DNA of 64,000 nucleotides from Nymphalis io (taxonomy: Eukaryota > Arthropoda > Insecta > Lepidoptera > Nymphalidae). The translations under genes were made by a program, and so were the position numbers. The notes below the pieces were generated by a model. It was not told the origin of the DNA. It saw only the letters and a list, made by a program, of their open reading frames with translations, and did no database searches. Positions 44,788-56,009 of the stretch are shown piece by piece (positions within the stretch are counted from its first letter, which is position 1; each line of letters opens with the position of its first letter). The DNA is taken from NCBI RefSeq assembly GCF_905147045.1, contig NC_065898.1, positions 3,038,001 through 3,102,000 of the forward strand, written 5' to 3'.

Positions 44788-45078
44788 GTTCATGTCCCAC
44801 TGCTGGGCTAAGGCCTCCTCTTCCTTTTTGAGGAGAAGATTTGGAGCTTATTCCACCACGCTGCTCCAATGCGGGTTGGTAGAATACACTTGTGGCATAA
44901 TTTCAATGAAATTAGACACATGAAGGTTTCCTCACGATGTTTTCCTTCACCGTCAAGCACGAGATGAATTATAAACACAAATTAAGCACATGAAAATTCA
45001 GTGGTGCTTGCCCGGGTTTGAACCCACGATCATCGGTTAAGATTCACGCGTTCTAACCACTAGGCCATCTCGACTTTC
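44788..45078 (-). mobile_element. SINE B, near full length
   Basis: It begins near the 3' end (TTCATGTCCCACTGCTGGGC) without the tail repeat, continues through CCACGCTGCTCCAATGCGGG and AAGGTTTCCTCACGATGTTT, and ends with the reversed head GTTCTAACCACTAGGCCATC. The B box GGGTTTGAACCC is intact. Confidence 0.9.
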
Positions 45079-46770
45079 AATAAAACAAAGAAATAGCCAG
45101 GAGGCGATTCTTTGTAACCTTTTGCACATAAACGTTCCTTCATGTTATCGTTAAAGTTAAGATCATTTTTGCTAGTATATAAATATATACTAATGTTTTA
45201 ATATTCAACAGTGTATCTACATAACTGTTCAAATTAAGACTTTGTATTATAATGTAACAATCGCTAACAAAACTAAATAAATATACAAGTAGTGCCTTTT
45301 TACTCTGATCTGGTAAAACAATTGAGTTAATCTCACTTTTTTTTCTATAAAGTTGGTAGGCCTAGCAAATAGGCTAACTGGCAAATATAAGTACATTATG
45401 GGTCTTATACGGGTTATTTGATCACTGTAATGTTTGATATGATTTAATTTATACGTAAATTTATTTTGTACTCTTTCCATTTTGTCTTTATGAATTTTAT
45501 AGTATGGACGACGTGTTATACTAAGGTTCTTAGAGTTTTTATAAAACTCAATTTGATATCTGCTGTGACACCCAGATCATTGGTTCCTTTATTTTTAAAC
45601 GTGGCATTTTTATTATATTATATTTTTTGCCGAATGTGATACATATTTGATTCTTAAATTTAATTTTACTCGATCCATAAAATTATTAAAACAAAAAAGA
45701 TGTGAGCAGTTAGAACCTACCGTGTATCGATCTCACGCACTTACAATAAGAAATCATACGCTCGAAATTTTGTATGGATTCTTTTGACGCCCGAAATGTT
45801 ACGTTTACTCGTCTGACGTTGAAAGTCCCAGTTAGTCCTATCGTGTACCGAGCGCTCAGATGCTCACATAAAAAATAAGTTAAAAAATATCCGATACGCG
45901 TGCTAAGGTCCTTGACAGTTTAAAGCGTGATCACCATCATTTGTCTGTCCTCTTCATTTAAGATAATTAGATTGTCCCACAGTGTTTAATTTTGTCATAA
46001 ATGCTTAACATTACTTCCTTAAACTCGGATTACCTTTTATGTCGAGATTATGTAAGCTTTGTAATATATTAAAGCGGATCTCTTTTAATACAGGAAAAAG
46101 TAATGATCTGTACATAAACAAGATTAGCAGCGCATATTTAATTTTTTTCAGAAAATATGATTATTAAATTGTGAAGCGAGTTTAAGGGATTTTTAAAAGT
46201 CTTAGATATCATTAAAGATAGATAGATAAGAGTATGTTTAGAACTATCTATTTTAGTAACTTTTTACCCGGCTACAAAAAAGGAGGAGGCTCTCAATATG
46301 GCAAATTTTTTTTAGAAAAAAATAGATGACATTTTTGATGGGCTCGAATTTTATCTGGAGTCGGTATTATTTTTAAAACAGATAATTATTATTTATTGCC
46401 AGATTTAAAAATGTAATTCTCGATTGTAAATTTTTTTTGTAGTTACTAAGCTGACGGTCATTTTTAGAACGCAATTATTTATATACAGGTCCGTGTGTAT
46501 ATCCGATACTGTATAATTTATCGGATTATATTAGACAGGGGATTTTCATGCTGAAATAGAATACGTTTATATTTTCCAGGAGATAATCAAAAATCTAATC
46601 TAAACTAGACGCTCATATAACTCCAGCCGAGTGTCATATCTAGCTTAGCTATAAAATCCTCGACTGAAAAAACTATTATAGTTAAGCTTTAAAACTAGAT
46701 CAGACTGGATATGGACATAGGCGGGAAATTTATAAGGAAATTTTCAATTACATTATATAAAAAAAAAATG
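45079..46770. other. Long unique stretch
   Basis: No repeat family or gene recognised over about 1.7 kb. A block at 45715-45910 is less A+T-rich. The segment 46560-46720 contains several CTAG and TCTAG words but no clear element. Confidence 0.45.
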
Positions 46771-47215
46771 AATATTACTAAAGCCTCCTCTTTTTTATAG
46801 AATAGGAAGACGGACGAGCATATGGGCCACCTGATGGTAAGTGGTCACCAACGCCCATAGACATTGGCAATGTAAGAAATGTTAACCATCGCTTACATCA
46901 CCAATGCGCCACCAACCTTGGAAACAAGATGTTAAGTCCCTTGTGCCTCTAATTACACTGTCTCACTCATCCTTAAAACCGGAACACAACAATAACAAGT
47001 ACTGCTGTTTTGCGGTAGAATATCTGATGAGTGGGTGGTACCTACCCAGACGAGCTTGCACAAAGCTCTACCACCAGTAAAATGGTTTGAAGCTTATTCG
47101 ACCAAGCTATTCCAATGCGAGTTGGTATTGAACAAATGTGTATCGAACACACGTGCAGGATTATATAAATAATGTATGCTAATACATCGGCTATATGCGT
47201 GTCAGGTCGAGCATG
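46771..47215 (-). mobile_element. SINE B split by a SINE A insertion
   Basis: The left piece ACTAAAGCCTCCTCTTTTTT (46777-46796) and the right piece GGTTTGAAGCTTATTCGACC, AAGCTATTCCAATGCGAGTT (47083 onward) are consecutive parts of reversed SINE B. They are separated by a complete SINE A, so A inserted into an older B. Confidence 0.65.
46790..47082 (-). mobile_element. SINE A, full length, nested
   Basis: TTTTTTATAGAATAGGAAGA, ATGGGCCACCTGATGGTAAG, GTCCCTTGTGCCTCTAATTA, GATGAGTGGGTGGTACCTAC and the head GCTCTACCACCAGT are all present. Confidence 0.9.
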
Positions 47216-47362
47216 TCACATCAAAATGACAAATGATTTGTTATTTGTTCTGCCAGGAAATCCGAAATGTGTTATTTAAGAAATACATTATTAAGCAATT
47301 TGGCTTGTGGATCTTTTTTTACATTCACAGAAGAAGTATTGAAGTCGAGCAAATAAATATAT

Positions 47363-47449
47363 CCGTAACCGTAACAGCCTGTGAATGTCCCACTGCTGGG
47401 CTAAAGGCCTCCTCTCCTCTTTTTGAGGAGAAGGTCTTCTCCTTCTCCT
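47363..47449 (-). mobile_element. SINE B, truncated, inverted 5' end, 13 bp target duplication
   Basis: CAAATAAATATAT is repeated exactly at 47350-47362 and 47450-47462. The insert starts with the tail (CCGTAACCGTAACAGCCTGT), holds the SINE 3' part up to GAGGAGAAGG, and ends with TCTTCTCCTTCTCCTC, whose CCTTCTCCTC is the inverse of GAGGAGAAGG. A 5' inversion of this kind is known for target-primed reverse transcription. Confidence 0.85.
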
Positions 47450-47524
47450 CAAATAAATATATATATATATAAATAGAAAAGTAATTTGAATGATTTTTTT
47501 CTATAATTTATTTAGCATTATGTT

Positions 47525-47735
47525 TAGCTAAGATGGCCCTGGCTGGATAATGAGAATTATAATCTGAGATAGTGGGTTAAAACCTGAGCTGGCATCACTA
47601 AATTTTCATGTGCATATTTAAGTTTTTGAAAAAAAGGAAACATGCATATGTTAAATGATATTCTGACACATGTGTATATACACCGCCAACCTACAATGAT
47701 GTAGCGTGGTCGAATATGCTTTGAAAGTTGGGTGA
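47525..47735 (+). mobile_element. SINE B, old copy
   Basis: GCTAAGATGGCCCTGGCTGG, AGTGGGTTAAAACCTGAGCT, TCACTAAATTTTCATGTGCA, ATTCTGACACATGTGTATAT and GATGTAGCGTGGTCGAATAT follow the family order with many changes and deletions. Confidence 0.65.
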
Positions 47736-48204
47736 ACCATACCTTAACTTATTTTTTGTTTCTGATAATAAAATAAATCGCAAGTTCGATTTAAAATTAA
47801 GTGCAGTCTTCAATCCACTTCTAGAATTGTATAGCCCTTGACTGAATTTGAAGCTGGCCGGAAAGAATCTTTAAAAGTGGGACACTGAAAATCCACTGCG
47901 ATTTGAGGTGCCAACTTTTTTCTATTACGTAAGCTGATTCGTTACTGAATGCCAAATACTTTGAATTATATATAAAATAGTATTATACCTGGAATAGTAA
48001 AAATCTACTACTTAAATTTGAACTTTACAAGTTTAACTGTTATAAAAAGTTTATGAGTTATAAGTTCCTTCGGATATAAAACTGTAAGAGTGTAGTCTTC
48101 ATCAATTCTACCCAAATGTTTGATGTGATATTAAATTTCTATGTTCAGAGTTTAGTTCATGACACTGTATTATAATTCTAAAATAATAAGCTTATAATCT
48201 TAAT
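47736..48204. other. Unique A+T-rich stretch
   Basis: Nothing recognised. Confidence 0.5.
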
Positions 48205-48465
48205 CTTGGTGTTAGAGCTTTGTGCAAGCTTTTGGTGGCTACGACACGTCACATATTTTACCGCTAAACAACAATACTTAGTATTGTTGCGTTTCGGTTT
48301 GAAGATAACTACAGGCACAAGAGATAAAGCATCTTAGTTCCCAAGGTTGGTGGCGCTTTGGCGATGTAAGGAATGCTCAATATTTACAGTGCATTACAAT
48401 GCACAATCAATCAATCAATCATGTCGGCCCATTTGCTCGTCCGCCTCATAAAAATAGTGTTTATA
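48205..48465 (+). mobile_element. SINE A, diverged, with small AATC repeat
   Basis: TTGGTGTTAGAGCTTTGTGC, AGTATTGTTGCGTTTCGGTT, TCTTAGTTCCCAAGGTTGGT and CCCATTTGCTCGTCCGCCTC follow the family order. Between the last two, a short CAATCAATCAATCAATC run replaces the usual ATGTCTATGG part. Confidence 0.8.
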
Positions 48466-49459
48466 AAATTATACTTCCGAAATTAATGGAATTGATGTCG
48501 TGATTTCTAATAAAATTGTTTTTTAAAAAAAATCCAAAATCTTTATGTATGGTTGAAGTATTATTGTTTTTATTGATTTAGTTCAATATGTCATCAGTGT
48601 GAAATAATATTAAACCTTAATATAACGAAGTTCATTTGTTATTTCAATCATCAAGGAAACTCATTCTCTTGATTTTTTAAACCTCCTTTCCTAAAAACCG
48701 CTTGTTATAAGTTTATCGTGTATATGTCTGTGGCATCCTAGCTCCTAAAGGGTTATATTGATTTTAATTTACTTTTTTTTTTGTTTAAAAGGTGATTCGA
48801 TGTATGATTAAAGAATCTTTTTAACTGTAAGATCATCAGCTTTTTCTTACTTGATTAAAATAGCAATTGTAGCATTGACAAACTGTGTTACGACGTTCTT
48901 CGAAATGAAACTCTTGGGGGGAGACTTTTACATATATATACTATTTATATTTTAATTTGTTATGTCCCAAAGTTGCACATCTGTTACATCTACTGAGTTT
49001 TATTACTGATATTATTATTATATATTATTTAACATTTCGTTATTTGAATTATTGTAAATAAAACAAAAAATATTTATTTTATCACATTATTTGGAATCCC
49101 CAACTGAGGAAATAAATTTGCTTGCGTTAGGGGGTACCGCTCTTTCATATATCGTAAAAAAATAGAAGCATACAAATAAAGAAATATGATTTAGCTTTTG
49201 ATGTATTTAATGAATGTGTTAAATAATTCAAGTGAAATTGTCTTTTTCCCGTCTCCGTTGGGATAGTGAACTGGGCTTACTTGTAAAGCCATTAAGCTGG
49301 AGACTGCTCGCGTAAACCACATTAATAATAACCGGAATAGAAACTACTCCATCTTAAAAGATTATAGAAAAATAAAGAATACATTTTATTTTTCTCTAAT
49401 CTGTATATCTTTATATATATGTATACATATTAAAATTAAAAATCAAAACATTATCTTGT
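48466..49459. other. Unique A+T-rich stretch
   Basis: Nothing recognised. Confidence 0.5.
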
Positions 49460-49472
49460 ATTTAGCTTAATC

Positions 49473-49779
49473 CGTCCGTAACAGCCTGTGAATGTCCCAC
49501 TGCTGGGCTAAAGGCCTCCTCTCCTCTTTTTGAGAAGAAGGTTTGGAGCTTATTCACGCTGCTCCAATGCGGGTTGGTAGAATTCACATGTGGCAGAATT
49601 TCAGTGAAATTAGACACATGCAGGTTTCCTCACGATGTTTTCCTTCACCGTAAAGCACGAGATGAATTATAATCACAAATTAAGCACATGAAAATTCAGT
49701 GGTGCTTGCCCGGGTTTGAACCCACGATCATCGGTTAAGATTCACGCGTTCTTACCACAGGGCCATCTCGGCTTTTTTA
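49473..49779 (-). mobile_element. SINE B, full length, 13 bp target duplication
   Basis: ATTTAGCTTAATC is repeated exactly at 49460-49472 and 49780-49792. The element runs from its tail (CGTCCGTAACAGCCTGTGAA) through the whole body to the tRNA-like head (GGGTTTGAACCC, TTACCACAGGGCCATCTCGG). A four-base deletion (GCTTATTCACGCTGC) is the main internal change. Confidence 0.95.
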
Positions 49780-49792
49780 ATTTAGCTTAATC

Positions 49793-51324
49793 ATTAACGT
49801 TAATAAATATGTTGAGTATTTATAACTTTATATTAACTTAAGTTAATAATTTCAAAATATAACAACACAACAAGCTACATTAATTAGTTAGTTAATTATT
49901 ATAATATACATGAATGAAGTCAGAACGAGAGATTACATAACAGTTTATTTGCTCATGATATTGTGTTCGCTTTAAATAATATGTTGGTGGCAACACCGAC
50001 ACCCCGCGTGTTTCCAAGCGATTGCGCGCCTTTTTTTTCTTTTTTTTTCTTTTCACTGCATCTGTACAAATAAGACAGTTTTATACACTACGGTTGTGTG
50101 CGGTTATTCTTTTTTCTTCCTTTAAAAGTTGTACATTAAAAATGTAATATACTTTTTAAAGCCACATTTGCAGTCTAATTTCTAAATTTTATACATGCAA
50201 TTTTATTATTTAGACACTATATTGAAATATTTTAAATTTTAAAAAATAATGTGGAAAAATAGATTATAGTATCCAACCAGTTTTCGTGTATTATAAAATG
50301 ACTATGAAATTTCACTATCCGAATAATTTGTCAAAAAAGCATCTGTTGCAAAATATTAAACCAGCAGAAAGCTGAACGAGGTAAAATCAGAGGCGACCGC
50401 TATTATGTCTGCATGGGCTTTGTGTGGCTTAACGACTACGTTGCAGTTGGTATCTAGGCTTTTCTATACACGATAGGTATTAAAATTGCACCATAATGGC
50501 GTGGTATTAGTGACCAAGTAAATGTGTGTGGTTTATTTGATTATTCGAATTAATTTGGACATTTAAATAGCGGTATTCCTTATACATTCTTATTTTAAAA
50601 GTTTTTTTTTTAAATAATAAATGTTAGTGACTTTTCAATACGGCCGTTTGCGTTCCAAATACGAAACTTTTACGCATTATCCTAAGGTATCAATATGTTA
50701 TCTGTAAAATTATTTAAAATATAAATTAATACATTGTACATGTTCTAAAAACGGTAATAAAATATATGGTATGCCATAATATGTAATGCCCAGCGAAAAT
50801 AAATAAATTCAATCCGCCAATCTGTCAACCAGCTTTAAATACATAATACTGTGTAATGTTTGTAATCTGACACTGACACCAAACTGACAAAGTGACAGAT
50901 AAATAGTTAAGGATTTATACAATTCGTAACAACTAATATTGAGTATAATAGTAAAGTTAAATTTTATATTTATGTTTTTATCGTATATTCAAAATAAAAT
51001 TCAATACATTAAATTGAAGTAAAACTTCTCCCTCCAATCTCTACGTACATGCTTATAAATATAATAAAAATGGGGTAAAATAAATAAAAACCGAGTTCGT
51101 TTATAAAATAAATATACAATCAGTATTATAAAAGTATCAGTATTATAAAATCTTAGTAAATTATACGCTATACGAACAAACAGCAGGCAGCACACACAGG
51201 GAGCGGCGAGCAGCGATGTAGAGGGGACATGAGCATGAGCTTAAAGTCGCTTGCCGTTACGGCATTTGAGTCAATTTTACCCAAAGGAGTGCCAATAGAT
51301 GTCTTGGCAACTTGTCTAGAACAT
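49793..51324. other. Long unique stretch; pyrimidine tract
   Basis: No gene or family recognised. At 50028-50056 there is a T-rich tract interrupted by single C residues. At 51185-51260 the sequence is purine-rich and less A+T-rich (GGGAGCGGCGAGCAGCGATG), unexplained. Confidence 0.45.
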
Positions 51325-51452
51325 CTTGGGTCCTATAATTAGCATATTGACAGTGAAAGGAGTGCCTTTGTACTTCTTGCAGTGTTAGAATCTATGGGCG
51401 AAGGTGATCATTTACTATCGGGTGGCAAGTTTGCTCGTCTATATTTGTAAGG
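51325..51452 (+). mobile_element. SINE A, diverged tail fragment
   Basis: CTTCTTGCAGTGTTAGAATC, TATGGGCGAAGGTGATCATT and CTATCGGGTGGCAAGTTTGC, then TCGTCTATATTTG. Old copy. Confidence 0.55.
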
Positions 51453-51779
51453 AAAAGAAAAGGAAAGTATAGATACAAAAGTAATAAAAATCTTCTAATA
51501 AAAATAACAAGAAATACCAAAACGAAAAAAATAGATAGTGATGTGTGCATTCGCTATGTTTGATAAAAATATATGTATGCAAAAGGGTTATATACAAGAA
51601 GAGTTATTTAAACAAACCAGTGTGAATATTTATTACATTGCGTACCGTCATTACAAGTGAAATTTTGATTAATGTTTTAGCGAAAATATTTTAACGAAGA
51701 GCATTGCCTTTGTTAAAATTAAACACGTTTTGATATTTAGTTTCTGAACGTAGCCATTACTTCGTCACTGGTTTCTAGT
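51453..51779. other. Unique A+T-rich stretch
   Basis: Nothing recognised. Confidence 0.45.
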
Positions 51780-52162
51780 AAACGTTTAAATAATAATGAT
51801 GTCCTCCAGACCAATTTCGGCCACGGCGGCCAATCAAAAGAGAGATTAACCAACTTCGCAGGACATATTATAGTGCACAAGTGTGTGCGCAAACACAGGT
51901 GCACTTTCTCTTCCTTCTCTCTTATAATCCGATGGGATGGCAATCCGACACGACCGGAAAAAGTTCAGGCGCAGCACCAACGGCTTTACTTACTTTTCGA
52001 GGCACGGGAGTGTACACACTGCCAACTTCCAGACTCCGGGATGCTACTGAGAATTTTTTGACAGAAAAACCCAATAACTTTTTATTGGACCTACCTGGAA
52101 ATTGAACCCAGGACGTCCAGGTCTGCGGCCTTACAGCAGGCCACTAGACCAACGAGACAGTA
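51780..52162 (-). mobile_element. SINE D, near full length
   Basis: The 3' end is at the left (AATAATAATGATGTCCTCCA). The body includes ATTTCGGCCACGGCGGCCAA, CATATTATAGTGCACAAGTG, ATCCGATGGGATGGCAATCC and TTTTCGAGGCACGGGAG. The head at the right, read on minus, has TCTCGTTGGTCTAGTGGCC (A-box-like) and CTGGGTTCAATTTCCAGG (B-box). It is the best copy in the window. The three short open frames inside it are not genes. Confidence 0.85.
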
Positions 52163-53084
52163 AACAGTTAAACGTTTAAATATACATTGTAGTTCGAAAT
52201 GTAAAAAATTCTGAACTAGTTTTCTCCGTTTGTTAAAAGCCTAAAACCTTTTACCCAATATGCGTTTTAAAGTTCATATCTAAAGTATTATTTTACTCGC
52301 AAAAATGATATTTGCGAATAAGGTTACTGATACTAACTTTATTTTTAAATAAAAGCTCAAATATTCAAAGCTTTAAAAAACCATTATATCCGTATGTTTT
52401 GGCTTTGTCCGGGCAAAGTGCATACACAGCGAATAGTACGCACTCCGCAAACAATAGATAAGGGCTGAGCCGAGTGGGAGACGTGGCTTAGTGGAGGGTA
52501 CGGTAAATGGAGTGGGTGAGGTCATCCGTCATTTCTATCCGCTCGTGCAGCGAAGTAAAGTCAGATATTAAAGCAATTATGATAAATATATACAAATATA
52601 TTTAACTTAACTTTGATTGCAAACATGGTTGTTGAATTACCACAAAGGAAAATCAGTAGCATTCAGATTAGATGAAGACAAGGAATTGGAACGGTACAAA
52701 ACAGCAAAAGCGTTGACCACCTTCCATGAAGATTAATTCTGGCAGAATTCAAGGAAATTGAAAACACTTGGAGCGAAATTGGACGAGAAACTTGATACTA
52801 ATCGGAAGAGAGATAAGCGCCAGTTACTATAGGGGTCTGAGAACATTTACCTTAAACTAATTGAGAACTAAAATTATCTTTGGTTGAAGTGATTGGTAAT
52901 TTAAAATTTCTTAAGTTATTTTTGTTACTTGTCTAAATACGAATTTTTACATCACCATACATTATTGTGTAATTAAATTAATATTTATTTTTAAAAGTAA
53001 ACATAATATAACACTTAAACTAACTTCGCCTGTTAATAATTTTTTGTATTATAATAATGTTTAAAAATATTAATAGACTGCTTT
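52163..53084. other. Unique stretch with a less A+T-rich patch
   Basis: No supported gene. The patch 52395-52560 (GAGTGGGAGACGTGGCTTAG) and the segment 52620-52840 have more balanced composition but no open frame or known repeat. Confidence 0.4.
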
Positions 53085-53290
53085 TACACAGTACCATGGC
53101 TAGGTACCATCTTCTCATCAGATATTCTACCGCTAAATAGCAATATAGTATTGTTGTGTTCCGGTTTAAAGGGTAAGTGAGCTAGAGCAACTACAGGCAC
53201 AATGGACGAAACATATTAGTTCCCAAGGTTGGTGGTGCATTGATGATTTATGGAAAGATTAATATTTCTCACGGTGTCAATGCCTATTTT
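53085..53290 (+). mobile_element. SINE A, diverged
   Basis: TGGCTAGGTACCATCTTCTC, AGATATTCTACCGCTAAATA, TGTTGTGTTCCGGTTTAAAG, TTAGTTCCCAAGGTTGGTGG and CACGGTGTCAATGCC. The tail is lost next to the SINE C. Confidence 0.75.
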
Positions 53291-53302
53291 ATAAAAAAGT
53301 GA

Positions 53303-53530
53303 TTGACGAGCCGGTTGGCGTGGTTGGTAGATACTTGCCTTTCACGCCGACGAAGGTCGAGGGTTCGATTCCCACCTAGGACAGAAATTTGTGTGCATGA
53401 ACATGTCTGTTTGTCCTGAGTCTGGGTGTAATTATCTATGTAAGTATGTATTTACAAAAGAAAAGTAGTATGTAGTATATCAGTTGTCTGGTTTCCATAG
53501 CACAAGCTCTGCTTAATTTGGGATCATATC
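53303..53530 (+). mobile_element. SINE C, plus-strand copy
   Basis: The head TTGACGAGCCGGTTGGCGTG with A-box-like GGTTGGCGTGGTTGG and B-box GGGTTCGATTCCCACC is well preserved. The body contains TGAACATGTCTGTTTGTCCT, ATCTATGTAAGTATGTATTT and TCTGGTTTCCATAGCACAAG. It ends near TTTGGGATCAT without the final ATT-type repeat. Confidence 0.85.
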
Positions 53531-53984
53531 AAAAAATATAAGTTAAAATTTAATTTAAATTAAAAAAAATCTCGACCATGTTAAGTCAAGGTCGAAGTTG
53601 TTTATTTACGTTTTCTCGTACCATCGGAATACATACGGTAAGTTTTATAACACCATTGATTACATATTTAGATTTTTATCGTGCTATTTAAATATATAAA
53701 GCATACCCAATTTCATATTGAATTGGAAACCTTTTTTACCTTAATATGTCAAACTTTTTGTCAAGCAATTAGCGGACACTTAACTTGGCATTGGGCTCAT
53801 TATTTAGTTTAATCTAAGTGTGATGTAGGCTGCTGTGAAAAAGAGGTCCGTCTTGTTTTGCCTTAAACGTTAATGGGGAGGTAATGCGTTAAGTGGAAAT
53901 AAATTGTTTCAGATTTGTTTCCCGGACGTGAGCTTCTTAACATTATTAATGAGTAAGTAAATGGGCTACTAATTTATTTATTAA
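53531..53984. other. Unique A+T-rich stretch
   Basis: Nothing recognised. Confidence 0.5.
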
Positions 53985-54190
53985 CTAGCTACGCTTCCCT
54001 GCCTCGCACGGGTAGAATCTAAATAAAAAGTTTATATTGAAGGACAAAGTTATAAAGCTTTTTGGGCCAGTACCTTCGCTGATGAACGCAGAACACCTCA
54101 TAAAAGTATCATCATAATCGGATGAATTGTTTAGGAACGCATAGAGAACCAACATATAAACAATTACTAATGTGTAATAATAATAAGAAG
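53985..54190 (-). mobile_element. Helitron-like family H
   Basis: CTAG at 53985-53988 is preceded on plus by A, so T follows on the element strand. CTACGCTTCCCTGCCTCGCA is the reversed G+C-rich end. AAGTATCATCATAATCGGAT corresponds to the GATTTTGATGA middle, and ACAATTACTAATGTGTAATA is near the 5' end. Confidence 0.5.
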
Positions 54191-54317
54191 ATGATTTAAA
54201 ACAGAAAGATATATAAGAATTAAAAAAAAAAGAAACAAATGTCAAAGGAGAATTTAATATAAAATGCATGATTATCCCTTGTAGAGATTTATTCCTGTTC
54301 AACAAAAATTAAAAATA

Positions 54318-54366
54318 AATTTAGACAAATAAGAAAAAGCGTGTTTATTTCTTATTTGTCTAAATT
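54318..54366. repeat. Perfect 19 bp inverted repeat, 11-base loop
   Basis: AATTTAGACAAATAAGAAA at 54318-54336 with its exact reverse complement at 54348-54366. Confidence 0.85.
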
Positions 54367-54477
54367 ACATAAAAAATATTAGATCACAAAATACTGTGTA
54401 AAAAATCAGACATCTGAGTGGGTGATAATTGAGTTACTAGGTGTTCGTACATATTCATAGATAGTTGAAGTACTCTT

Positions 54478-54545
54478 GATCGAATTTCGGCCACGTCGGC
54501 ATCTCAAGACGGCCAACTTCGACATATTATAGTGTAGAAGTGTTC
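54478..54545 (-). mobile_element. SINE D 3' fragment
   Basis: GATCGAATTTCGGCCACGTC, GGCATCTCAAGACGGCCAAC and ACATATTATAGTGTAGAAGT match the reversed D 3' half. Confidence 0.65.
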
Positions 54546-54629
54546 TATATGTCTTAATGCTGGAATAATATTATTATTATTTTTTACAAAAAATGTCCAA
54601 TAACTTTAATTTAATAAAAACTTAAAAAG

Positions 54630-54900
54630 TACTTAAGAAGCGAAATGTTCCAGTGGTTCGATGATCGTCGGTTCAAACCCGTGCAAGCATTTTCATGCGC
54701 TTAATTTGTGCTTATAATTCATCTCACGCTTGACGGTGAAGGAAAACATCTTGAGGAAACCTGCGTTTGTCTTACTGAAATTATGCCTCTTGGGTATTCC
54801 ACCATCCTGCATTGGAGCAGCGTGGTGGAATAAGCTCCAAACCTTCTCAGAACGAAAGGAGGCCTTGGCCCAGTTGTGGCAAATTCACAAGCTGTGTACT
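54630..54900 (+). mobile_element. SINE B, altered head
   Basis: TGATCGTCGGTTCAAACCCG keeps the B box, but the A-box part is degraded. GCTTGACGGTGAAGGAAAAC, GGAGCAGCGTGGTGGAATAA and GGCCTTGGCCCAGTTGTGG follow. TAATAAAAACTTAAA on the left and TAATAAAACCTAAA on the right may be a decayed target duplication. Confidence 0.8.
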
Positions 54901-55189
54901 AATAAAACCTAAACACATAAGAATGTAAGGTATAACAAATCAATTAAACGATGTACATAATGTTATATAGTAAATACTTCTGTAGCGAAGGACCCTTACA
55001 ACGAAACGATCCTGAAAGAGGAAGAGTCCTCCTTTTAAGTACACTTTCGTTCAGATTACGCGCCATGACAGTTTCGAAATTACGTATAATTAAACGTATC
55101 TATTACACAACTATATTTACTTCGAGAGCAATAAATATCGTGAAATATTTCATTAGTTTTAAGTTCATGATAAATATCACAACGTCTGG
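54901..55189. other. Unique stretch
   Basis: An 80-codon open frame has no recognisable signature. No other feature seen. Confidence 0.45.
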
Positions 55190-55430
55190 ATAATAAGTAT
55201 GACCGATCATCAGTTATTCTATTGTGTTTCGTTTCGAAGGGAGAGTGAGCCAGTGTAATTACAAGCACAAGGGAGGAAATAAATAATACCTCAGTTCCCA
55301 AAGTTGCTGGCGCATTGGCAATAAGGATAGATAAGGATTGGTGAATATTTCTTATAACGCCATCATCTATGGACGGTGGTGACCACTTAACATCAGGTGG
55401 CCCATTTGCCAGACGCTCCACCTATCAGAA
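55190..55430 (+). mobile_element. SINE A, head-truncated
   Basis: TATTCTATTGTGTTTCGTTT, GAGTGAGCCAGTGTAATTAC, CAGTTCCCAAAGTTGCTGGC, GACGGTGGTGACCACTTAAC and ATCAGGTGGCCCATTTGC. The 3' end runs into an inverted repeat instead of a poly(A) tail. The 113-codon minus open frame across it is SINE sequence. Confidence 0.75.
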
Positions 55431-55478
55431 ATGAATTTAAAAATGTCCTTTTTTAAATTCATTTCTAATAGGTAGAGC
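55415..55478. repeat. Imperfect inverted repeat, arms about 29-30 bases
   Basis: GCTCCACCTATCAGAAATGA with ATTTAAAAA on the left pairs with TTTTTTAAATTCATTTCTAA and TAGGTAGAGC on the right around TGTCC, with a few mismatches. It replaces the normal tail of the adjoining SINE A. Confidence 0.75.
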
Positions 55479-56009
55479 ATTTTCTGCCAATGACACTCAT
55501 AATACAGATGACATACTTTTGCTTAAACGAATTTTAATAACTATTGAATATTTCTGACAACTGCTTCTGTTGTTACGTCATTAAAGTTGGAACTGTGACG
55601 TGATTCATTATAAAAATGTAACTCTTGCCAAAAGTAGCTAGCAAAATAAATTAATGGAAATAAATTTGCAAATATTTAAAGTTCATAGTATGGATTAAGA
55701 ATATCTTAGATTACTAGCACTGTAGTAGTGTAGTAGTCAGTAGAGCTTAAAGGGCAACATACTTAATATCTTTGGAGATGATTAATTACTCAACCAACTA
55801 TAAGAGATCTTCCCACTTAGGGACCAGATTACAGCGAACTTGAGTGCCGCAATTATGTAACTATAAAGCTATAAAGGTAGAGGGAGCATGTGTTGTTTGA
55901 TAACAATATCATTGTAGAATTAAATGATATTATAACATTTAAAATAGATGTTTATAGATAAAATCACCTTGGAGATGTTTTTGAGTTTGCGTTGTCAATT
56001 GTTGTAATT
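55479..56009. other. Unique stretch
   Basis: Nothing recognised. Confidence 0.45.

Noticed and set aside
53303..53375. tRNA gene suggested by a good B box (GGGTTCGATTCCC)
   Set aside because: It is the head of SINE C, shared with three other copies.
55080..55421. 113-codon open frame on minus
   Set aside because: Lies across a SINE A, with no protein similarity recognised.
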